Source of the DNA: Leifsonia sp. Root1293
GTDB lineage: Bacteria > Actinomycetota > Actinomycetes > Actinomycetales > Microbacteriaceae
Direction of reading: 5' to 3'
DNA: 64,000 nt
NCBI RefSeq assembly: GCF_001425325.1
Contig: NZ_LMEH01000002.1
Location: forward strand, 463,109 to 527,108
Numbering within the stretch: position 1 is the first letter of the stretch; each line of letters opens with the position of its first letter. Shown piece by piece: positions 57,894-64,000 of this stretch. The notes below the pieces were generated by a model. That model worked only from the letters and a program-made list of their open reading frames with translations, ran no database searches and had not been told where the DNA came from. The translations under genes and the position numbers were made by a program.

Positions 57894-59234
57894 TTAGGGC
57901 AGCAGGCGCGTCGGGCCGCGGAACAGGTACGTCGTCTCGCGGATCGACGACTCGCCCAGCATGAGCATGAGAACGCGCGCCAGGCCCATGCCGAATCCAC
58001 CGTGCGGCGGAACGCCGTAGCGGAAGAAGTCGAGGTAGAAGCCGAGTTCCTCGGGGTCGAGGCCCCTGTCCTTCGCCTGCTCCACGAGAACGTCGATGCG
58101 GTGCTCGCGCTGGGCACCGGTCGAGATCTCGGTGCCGTTGTAGATGAGGTCGTACGAGTTCGTGATGGTCGCGTCGCCCTCGCGGCGCATGTGGTAGAAC
58201 GGCCGGATGCTCGAGGCATAGTCGGTGAGGAACACGAAGTCGTGCCCGTAGGTCTCCTTGACGTAGGCCGCGATCTGGCGCTCGCCCTCGGGGTCCATGT
58301 CGTCGTCGGCTCGGGGGATGACGTAGCCGCGGTCGGCGACGATCTGCTTGGCCTCGGCGAGCGGGATGCGCGGGAACGGAACCGCGGGCACCTCGATCTC
58401 GATGCCGAACAACTCCTGGATCTCGGCGCCGTGCTTGGCCTTGACCGCGGTGAAGCCCGCCACCATCAGCTCTTCGTGCAGCTTCATGACGTCGTCGTGC
58501 GACTCGATCCAGCTGACCTCGGCGTCGACGCTCGTGAACTCCGTGGCGTGACGGCTCGTGAACGACGGGTCGGCGCGGAACGCGGGGCCGACCTCGAAGA
58601 CCTTGCCGAAGCCGGCGGGCTGCGCCATCTGCTTGAAGAACTGGGGGCTCTGCGACAGGTAGGCCTTGCCTTCGAAGTACTCCACCTCGAACAGTTCGGC
58701 GCGGGACTCGGAGGCGCTGGCCATGAGCTTCGGGGTGTGGATCTCGACGAAGTCGTTCTCCACCCAGTAGCTGCGCAGCGCGTGCAGGAACGTGGTCTGG
58801 ATGCGGAAGATCAGTGCCTGCTTGGGCTGACGCAGGTCGAGGAAGCGCCAGTCCATGCGCTTGTCCAGGCTGGAATCGGCGGCGATGGGAGCCTCGGGGT
58901 TGGCGGCCGTGACGACGTCGAGGGTCGCGAGCTTGACCTCGAGGCCGCCGAGCTTGACGCGCTCGTCCTTCTTCAGCTCTCCGGTGACGGTGATGAACGA
59001 GCCGTGCGACAGCGCCGAGATGGCCTCGGTCGTGGCGAGGCGGGCGGCGTCGCCTTCAGCGGCGTCCTCGGCGAGCTCGCGCAGCGCGGGGTTCACGATC
59101 TGAACGGCACCGGACTCGTCACGGAGGATGACGAACTGCACCTTCTTCTGGTCGCGCACGGTGTCGACCCAGCCCGACACCGTCACGGGGCCGTCGGGGA
59201 GGGCGGAGAGGTTCTTCACGAGTACTCGAGTCAC
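57894..59234 (-). CDS. aspS: aspartyl-tRNA synthetase, archaeal type
   Basis: A 446-residue class IIb synthetase, shorter than the ~590-residue bacterial form because the GAD insertion is absent. The OB-fold anticodon domain covers about residues 1-110 (VTVSGWVDTVRDQKKVQFVI). Motif 1 is in the region VENDFVEIHTPKLM, motif 2 in FEVGPAFRADPSFTSRHATE, and motif 3 is GVPPHGGFGMGLARVLMLML. Archaeal-type enzymes are often non-discriminating, charging tRNA-Asn for GatCAB amidation, so that may apply here. A TAGACT -10 lies 8 nt before GTG 59234. Confidence 0.93.
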   Translation of the reverse strand: MTRVLVKNLSALPDGPVTVSGWVDTVRDQKKVQFVILRDESGAVQIVNPALRELAEDAAEGDAARLATTEAISALSHGSFITVTGELKKDERVKLGGLEVKLATLDVVTAANPEAPIAADSSLDKRMDWRFLDLRQPKQALIFRIQTTFLHALRSYWVENDFVEIHTPKLMASASESRAELFEVEYFEGKAYLSQSPQFFKQMAQPAGFGKVFEVGPAFRADPSFTSRHATEFTSVDAEVSWIESHDDVMKLHEELMVAGFTAVKAKHGAEIQELFGIEIEVPAVPFPRIPLAEAKQIVADRGYVIPRADDDMDPEGERQIAAYVKETYGHDFVFLTDYASSIRPFYHMRREGDATITNSYDLIYNGTEISTGAQREHRIDVLVEQAKDRGLDPEELGFYLDFFRYGVPPHGGFGMGLARVLMLMLGESSIRETTYLFRGPTRLLP

Positions 59235-59242
59235 GAAGGGAG

Positions 59243-59248
59243 AGTCTA
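59243..59248 (-). promoter_or_regulatory. -10 element of aspS
   Basis: Minus-strand TAGACT is 8 nt before GTG 59234. Confidence 0.45.
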
Positions 59249-59266
59249 CCGTCGGCGTCCCTGATC

Positions 59267-59400
59267 GCCGATCGAGTAGCGACCGAGCGCAGCGAGGACG
59301 CGTATCGAGATCACGTCGAGATCGCCGCACGAACTCGTGTCGCCGTGAGGGTGGTCTCGATACGGCTGCTCGCCACGCTCGCGGCCTACTCGACCAACGG
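59267..59400. repeat. dispersed inverted repeat, type A copy 5
   Basis: GCCGATCGAGTAGCGACCGA (59267) with GCGCAGCGAGGACGCGTATC as left arm and GTGGTCTCGATACGGC ... GCCTACTCGACCAACGG as right arm. This copy lies between divergent 5' ends, unlike the others, so it is not placed as a terminator. Confidence 0.8.
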
Positions 59401-59465
59401 GATGACGAGCGGGGGTGGGAGCAGGAACGGCCCCGCTCACGGCGAACTCGCGGTTTGGGCATCCG

Positions 59466-59471
59466 TAGACT
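59466..59471 (+). promoter_or_regulatory. -10 element of the histidine phosphatase gene
   Basis: TAGACT is 6 nt before GTG 59478. Confidence 0.55.
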
Positions 59472-59477
59472 GGAGCC

Positions 59478-60122
59478 GTGGCAGCATCCCGAATCCACCT
59501 CGTCCGCCATGGAGAGGTGGAGAACCCCGATCGCGTCCTCTATGGACGGCTCGAGGGCTTCGGGCTCTCGGCTCTCGGGCAGCGGATGGCGCAGGCCGCG
59601 GCCGACGAGCTCGCCGCATCCGGTCGCCCGGTGAGCGCACTGTTCGCCTCTCCGCTGCAGCGCACGCAGGAGTCGGCAGCACCCATCGCCCGCGCCTTCG
59701 GCATCACCCCGCAGCTCGACGCTCGCTTCATCGAGCCGGCGAATGCCTTCGAGGGTCGGCGCATGAGCGGACCCGACGGCGCTCTCCGCGATCCCCGCAA
59801 CTGGGTGCGCCTGCGGAATCCCCTGAAGCCGAGTTGGGGTGAACCGTTCGCGTCGATCGCAGCGCGCATGATGGCCGGCATCGCCGACGCGGATGCCTCC
59901 GTCGACGGCGGCGACGTGATCATCGTCAGCCACCAGCTGCCCATCTGGATGGTCGCGCGCACCTTGGCTGACAAGCGCCTGGCGCACGACCCCCGCAGGC
60001 GTCGCTGCGACCTCTCCTCGATCACGAGTCTCGAGAAGCGCGGCGGTAGCTACGTCGAGGTCGCGTACTCCGACCCGGCCGGCCCGCTGCACGCCGAAGC
60101 GACCGACGTGGGAGCAGTGTGA
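59478..60122 (+). CDS. histidine phosphatase family protein
   Basis: A 214-residue cytoplasmic phosphatase of the phosphoglycerate mutase-like superfamily. The catalytic His is in HLVRHGEVENPDRV (RHG motif). FASPLQRTQESAAPI is the second Arg site, and VIIVSHQLPIWMVARTL holds the second His. It is the first gene of the cytochrome c assembly cluster. The next start codon overlaps its stop as GTGA. A role in heme or thiol metabolism is suggested only by position. Confidence 0.9.
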   Translation: MAASRIHLVRHGEVENPDRVLYGRLEGFGLSALGQRMAQAAADELAASGRPVSALFASPLQRTQESAAPIARAFGITPQLDARFIEPANAFEGRRMSGPDGALRDPRNWVRLRNPLKPSWGEPFASIAARMMAGIADADASVDGGDVIIVSHQLPIWMVARTLADKRLAHDPRRRRCDLSSITSLEKRGGSYVEVAYSDPAGPLHAEATDVGAV

Positions 60123-60736
60123 TGCGCGCGCGCCTGAGCCCGCGCCTGCGCGCCTCCGTGGCCATCGGCATCGCCTTCGCGGCCGTCGTCTCGCTGGGCG
60201 CCTGCACGAGCGACCCCCTGGCCGACCAGTACCGGGCGGGCAGCGGCAAGAACTACGTGGCCGGCGACGGCACCGTCACCGAGATCGATGTCGACGACCG
60301 CGGTGAGGCGATCGACTTCTCCGGCACCACGCAGGATGGCGAGGCGTTCGACTCGACCGAGCACGCCGGCGACGTGCTCGTGGTCAACTTCTGGTACGCC
60401 GGATGCGCCCCGTGCCGAGCCGAGGCCGCAGACCTCGAGTCGATCAACCAGGAATTCGGCGACGACGGCGCCACATTCATCGGCGTGAACGTGCGCGACC
60501 AGTCGGCGCAGGCCCAGGCCTTCGACGAGAAGTACGGCGTGACCTATCCGTCGATCATGGATCTCGAGTCCGGTGCCGTGCAGCTCGCCTTCGCCGGCAA
60601 GGTTCCCGCCAATGCTGTGCCCACCACGCTGGTGCTCGACAAGCAGGGCCGGGTGGCCGCCCGCATCCTCGGCCAGCTGCAGAGCCCCTCCATCCTCGAG
60701 ACCCTCGTGCGCGACACTCTCGCCGAGAGCGACTGA
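60119..60736 (+). CDS. TlpA/ResA-like thiol-disulfide lipoprotein
   Basis: A 205-residue exported thioredoxin-fold protein. The lipobox is VSLGAC at about residue 28. The redox centre is [18 protein letters not shown] (CxxC). [13 protein letters not shown] contains the cis-Pro loop. It keeps the heme-binding Cys of apocytochrome c reduced (family role). It receives electrons from CcdA, encoded next. GTG 60119 overlaps the phosphatase stop; ATG 60122 is a close alternative. Confidence 0.9.
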   Translation: MMRARLSPRLRASVAIGIAFAAVVSLGACTSDPLADQYRAGSGKNYVAGDGTVTEIDVDDRGEAIDFSGTTQDGEAFDSTEHAGDVLVVNFWYAGCAPCRAEAADLESINQEFGDDGATFIGVNVRDQSAQAQAFDEKYGVTYPSIMDLESGAVQLAFAGKVPANAVPTTLVLDKQGRVAARILGQLQSPSILETLVRDTLAESD

Positions 60737-60737
60737 G

Positions 60738-61493
60738 GTGGGCGGCGTCGGCGACATCGTGATGAGCGGCCAGCTCGTCGCGGCCATTCCCATCGCACTG
60801 GCGGCCGGTCTCATCTCGTTCCTGTCGCCATGCGTGCTTCCGTTGGTGCCCGGCTATCTCGGCTACATCGGCGGGTTCACGGATGCCTCAGCCGACGCGA
60901 GCGAGGAACGGCGGTACCGCCGCAGACTCCTTCTGGGCGTCGCCCTCTTCGTGCTCGGCTTCACCCTGGTGTTCGTCGCCTACACGGTGACGATCGGCGC
61001 CCTCGGAGTATGGCTCAAGGTCTACTCCGACCTCATCATCCGCATCCTCGGCGTCGTGGTCATCATCATGGGGCTCGTCTTCATCGGCCAGTTCACCTTC
61101 CTGCAGCGCCAGCTGAAGCCCGTGTGGCGCCCGGCGACGGGGCTCGCCGGTGCACCGCTGCTCGGCGTCGTGTTCGGCATCGGCTGGACGCCCTGCATCG
61201 GCCCGACCCTCGCCGCGGTCCTCAGCCTCAGCCTCGACTCCGGATCCGCCTGGCGCGGAGCGGTCCTCGGCGTCGCCTACTGCATCGGCCTCGGCGTGCC
61301 GTTCCTGCTGGTGGCCCTCGGCCTCAGCTGGGTGACCGGCGCCGTGACATTCTTCAAACGGCATATTCGTACGATCAACATCATCGGAGGCGTGCTGCTC
61401 ATCGCGGTCGGCGTGCTCATGGTGACCGGAGTCTGGACTGCATGGATGAGCGAGCTGCAGGCGGTGATGGCGGGCTTTGACCTCTTCCTCTGA
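60738..61493 (+). CDS. ccdA: CcdA-type thiol electron transporter
   Basis: A 251-residue membrane protein with six segments. The two redox Cys are in [19 protein letters not shown] and [17 protein letters not shown], both next to Pro as expected for CcdA/DsbD. It carries electrons from cytoplasmic thioredoxin to TlpA outside. GTG 60738 starts 1 nt after the TlpA stop; GTG 60759 or ATG 60762 is possible. Its end overlaps the ResB gene by 17 nt. Confidence 0.9.
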   Translation: MGGVGDIVMSGQLVAAIPIALAAGLISFLSPCVLPLVPGYLGYIGGFTDASADASEERRYRRRLLLGVALFVLGFTLVFVAYTVTIGALGVWLKVYSDLIIRILGVVVIIMGLVFIGQFTFLQRQLKPVWRPATGLAGAPLLGVVFGIGWTPCIGPTLAAVLSLSLDSGSAWRGAVLGVAYCIGLGVPFLLVALGLSWVTGAVTFFKRHIRTINIIGGVLLIAVGVLMVTGVWTAWMSELQAVMAGFDLFL

Positions 61494-63348
61494 CGGAACC
61501 GAACGCCCCGAGAACGACGGCGGGCACGAGGACGGACGCGGCGGCGCCGAGGAGCGGCTGCGTCGTCCCGACGACCACATCGATGCCGCGGCATCCGCCG
61601 AGGCGCCCGACGGCACCTCGGATCGCGACGCCTCGGGTGCGGAGATCACCCAGCCCAAGTTGGGACTCGTCGGCTGGCTGCGCTGGTTCTGGCGGCAGCT
61701 CACCAGCATGCGCACCGCGCTCTTCCTGCTGCTCCTGCTCGCCGTCGCGGCGGTTCCCGGTTCGCTGGTGCCTCAACGATCGAGCGACCCCAACGGTGTG
61801 ACGCAGTACTTCCGCGACAACCCCGACCTGGCGCCGTTCCTCGACAAGCTCCAGGCCTTCGACGTGTACACCTCGGCGTGGTTCTCGTCGATCTACATCC
61901 TGTTGTTCATCTCGCTCATCGGATGCGTCATCCCTCGCACGAAGCACCACTTCGACGCGCTGCGTGCTCAGCCCCCGCGCACCCCCGTGCGCCTCGGCAG
62001 GCTGGCCGGCTACACCGAGCGCGACGGCGCCGGTTCGCTCGATGAGGCCGCAGAGGCCGCCCGCGCGCAACTGCGTTCGGCCGGCTATCGCGTCGCCGTC
62101 TTCGAGAAGCCCGGCGAGAAGAGCGTCTCGGCCGAGCGCGGCTATCTGCGCGAGACCGGCAACCTCGTCTTCCACAGCGCCCTCGTCGGCATCCTCGTCA
62201 CGGTGGGCTTCGGCGGCGGCTTCGGCTTCGCCGGGCAGCGGGTGCTCGTCGAGGGGCAGACCTTCGTCAACACCCTCGGAGCCTTCGACTCCTTCAACCC
62301 CGGCCGCTTCTTCGATCCCGACACCCTCGACCCGTACTCCCTGACGCTGACCGACATGGCCGTCACCTACGAGCAGCAGAACCAGAAGGCGTTCGGGCAG
62401 CCGATCGACTACACGGCGACGGTTCAGGTGACGGAGCAGGGCGGAGACTCGTCAGAGCAGACCATCAAGGTGAACGAGCCGCTGAACACGGGCGGTACCA
62501 ACATCTACCTGCTCGGCAACGGATACGCCCCGACGATCACAGTGCGCGACCCAGACGGCGCCGTCGTCTTCACCGACTCCATCCCGTTCCTCCCGCAGGA
62601 TGCCCAGCTCACCTCCATCGGCGTCGTCAAGGTTCCCGACGGCCTGTCCGAGCAGCTCGGCATGATCGGCCTGTTCTATCCGACGCAGGGAGCCCAGCAG
62701 CCGCCCTACTTCTCGAGCTACCCCGATCTCGAGTACCCCGTGCTCACGCTCCAGGTGTTCGAGGGCGACTTGGGCATCGACGCGGGAACTCCGACATCCG
62801 TCTTCACTCTCGACACCGATTCGATGACAGAGATCGCAGGCGGCAAGGCCAAGGCGAAGGCTCTCGAGCTCATGCCCGGACAGACGCAGGAGCTTCCGAA
62901 CGGCCTCGGCACCGTCACCTTCGAGGACGCCGCGAACCCGAGTGGCGAGGCGGCGCCGCCGGTCACCGATGAGAGCGACGCCGCCGGAACCGCGGGCACG
63001 GACTACTCGGGCTCGGTGCTGCGCTTCGCCTCGCTCGACATCCACCACGATCCGACGCAGGGCTGGGTGCTCGTCTTCGCTCTGCTCGTGCTGGCCGGAC
63101 TCGTGACCAGCCTGTTCATTCCGCGCCGCCGGGTCTGGGTGAAGGTGCGCGACGCTGGCGGGGGAGCGCTGCGCTTCGAGTACGCCGGCCTGGCGCGCGG
63201 CGACGACCCGGGTCTCGACGCTGCGGTCGCCGCCGTTGCCGACAGGCACGCCGCCGGCTTCGCTCCGGATGCAGCCCGCGACGCCGAGTATGTTCCCGAG
63301 GTGACGGACGAGCCCGACGCGCTGGAGTCCCCGGATGCGCGGGCCTGA
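61477..63348 (+). CDS. resB: cytochrome c biogenesis protein ResB
   Basis: A 623-residue membrane protein of the system II heme-ligation complex. The N-terminal tail (about 65 residues) is acidic. Three membrane segments are in the first half ([34 protein letters not shown] and the region around residue 240) and the last is near residue 530. A large outer domain lies between. [20 protein letters not shown] carries the conserved His that contacts heme. TTG 61477 overlaps ccdA by 17 nt. It works with CcsB to attach heme to cytochrome c. Confidence 0.9.
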   Translation: MTSSSDGTERPENDGGHEDGRGGAEERLRRPDDHIDAAASAEAPDGTSDRDASGAEITQPKLGLVGWLRWFWRQLTSMRTALFLLLLLAVAAVPGSLVPQRSSDPNGVTQYFRDNPDLAPFLDKLQAFDVYTSAWFSSIYILLFISLIGCVIPRTKHHFDALRAQPPRTPVRLGRLAGYTERDGAGSLDEAAEAARAQLRSAGYRVAVFEKPGEKSVSAERGYLRETGNLVFHSALVGILVTVGFGGGFGFAGQRVLVEGQTFVNTLGAFDSFNPGRFFDPDTLDPYSLTLTDMAVTYEQQNQKAFGQPIDYTATVQVTEQGGDSSEQTIKVNEPLNTGGTNIYLLGNGYAPTITVRDPDGAVVFTDSIPFLPQDAQLTSIGVVKVPDGLSEQLGMIGLFYPTQGAQQPPYFSSYPDLEYPVLTLQVFEGDLGIDAGTPTSVFTLDTDSMTEIAGGKAKAKALELMPGQTQELPNGLGTVTFEDAANPSGEAAPPVTDESDAAGTAGTDYSGSVLRFASLDIHHDPTQGWVLVFALLVLAGLVTSLFIPRRRVWVKVRDAGGGALRFEYAGLARGDDPGLDAAVAAVADRHAAGFAPDAARDAEYVPEVTDEPDALESPDARA

Positions 63349-63379
63349 GAATGCCGTCAGAGATCAAGATCGTGAAGCG

Positions 63380-63385
63380 TAGGGT
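63380..63385 (+). promoter_or_regulatory. -10 element before ccsB
   Basis: TAGGGT is 6 nt before GTG 63392. A leaderless internal promoter is possible although the gene lies in the cluster. Confidence 0.4.
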
Positions 63386-63391
63386 TGAGCC

Positions 63392-64000
63392 GTGAACTTC
63401 GATGAGATGTCCGTCATAGCGCTGTACTCGGCGATGGCCGTGTACGCGATCGCCTTCATCGCCTATGCGATCGACCTGGCGAAGCGCTCGTCGTCCATCG
63501 ACGAGGTCGCTGTCGATGCGAGCAGCGGTGCTGTGGCATCCGCCCGCTCGGCGTCGCCCGCCTCGGCGGCGGCAGCGACGACGACCGCTCAGGGCTACGG
63601 ATCCACGGCCACGCTCGCGCCCAGCGCTCCGGAGACGGATGCCGCCCGCGGCTACGGACGGTCCGCCGCGCTGCGCGTCGGCGTGGCGCTCACCGTCGTC
63701 GCGTGGCTGCTGCACCTGTCGGCCGACATCCTGCGCGGTCTCGCCGCCGGTCGCGTTCCGTGGGCCAACATGTACGAGTTCGCCATGACCGGCACGCTCG
63801 TGATCGTCGCCGTGTTCCTGATCGCGAACCTCTTCGTCGACCTGCGGTTCCTCGGCACCTTCGTGACGGGCCTCGTCCTCATCCTGCTGGGCCTCGCCTC
63901 GGTCAACTTCTACGTGGCGGTCTCGCCGCTGCCGCCGGCACTGCAGTCGATCTGGCTCGTCATCCACGTCTTCGTCGCAGCCACGGCCGTCGGCCTGTTC
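63392..64000 (+). CDS. ccsB: cytochrome c biogenesis protein CcsB, cut by window end
   Basis: The first 203 codons of the CcsA/CcsB heme handling protein. A first membrane segment (about residues 9-27) is followed by an Ala/Ser/Thr-rich loop (about 30-90). Then come VGVALTVVAWLLHLSADILR, the WANMYEFAMTGTLVIVAVFL region and IWLVIHVFVAATAVGLF with the heme-contacting His. The WWD-type core would lie beyond the window. It begins 43 nt after the ResB stop. The gene continues past position 64000. Confidence 0.88.
   Translation, partial: MNFDEMSVIALYSAMAVYAIAFIAYAIDLAKRSSSIDEVAVDASSGAVASARSASPASAAAATTTAQGYGSTATLAPSAPETDAARGYGRSAALRVGVALTVVAWLLHLSADILRGLAAGRVPWANMYEFAMTGTLVIVAVFLIANLFVDLRFLGTFVTGLVLILLGLASVNFYVAVSPLPPALQSIWLVIHVFVAATAVGLF

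Overview
The window is chromosomal DNA of a high-GC actinobacterium, most likely of the family Microbacteriaceae (inference). The signs are frequent GTG starts, an actinobacterial bS22 ribosomal protein, a ResB/CcsB cytochrome c maturation block, an LCP cell-wall ligase, a short archaeal-type aspartyl-tRNA synthetase, and overuse of GGATGCC/GGCATCC. No rRNA, CRISPR array, phage or insertion sequence was seen. Gene order is dense, with many 4-nt overlaps.

Layout. 1-3950: the end of an EmrB/QacA-type exporter, then three secreted cell-envelope genes (two Amidase_6 paralogues around a VanY-type carboxypeptidase). 4117-14910: housekeeping genes (pgm, pheA, a lipid kinase, serS, a HAD hydrolase, an LCP ligase, a Ca2+/H+ antiporter) with two tRNA-Ser genes close to serS. 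15063-18648: SRAP, an EEP-family protein, a small gene with a near-perfect LexA box, a possible structured RNA before a lytic-transglycosylase-like protein, and a lipoprotein. 18738-25278: a LacI-controlled sugar island (GH13 glucosidase, binding protein, two permeases, no ATPase). 25382-27581: tRNA-Arg, an FAD/Rieske oxidoreductase and an A1S_2505-like protein.

27621-30332 is a SipW-type export operon: two TasA-like proteins, a surface protein with a sortase-like tail, and a SipW-like signal peptidase. It follows about 930 bp without a convincing gene. 31268-36232 holds two MarR regulators, a drug exporter with a 50-codon upstream gene, and a Na+/H+ antiporter. 36543-46463 looks like a scavenging region: luciferase-like monooxygenase, polar amino-acid-type ABC transporter, acetyltransferases, a sarcosine-oxidase-like enzyme, a large FAD/NAD(P) protein and an AhpD-like protein.

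46620-57777: a winged-helix regulator behind a probable leaderless cysteine-rich leader peptide, upp, tadA, a glutamine amidotransferase, a metal exporter sharing one palindromic promoter with proC, a Trk potassium system, the small HTH and bS22 genes, a glutaredoxin, a HAD phosphatase and a formylglycine-generating enzyme. 57894-64000: aspS, then the histidine phosphatase-TlpA-CcdA-ResB-CcsB cluster, cut by the window end.

Two themes cut across the window. At least twenty genes have a TANNNT-like -10 only 6-8 nt before the start codon and no ribosome binding site, which predicts leaderless mRNAs. Four families of inverted repeats occupy intergenic spaces, and one of them supplies the stop codons of two genes.
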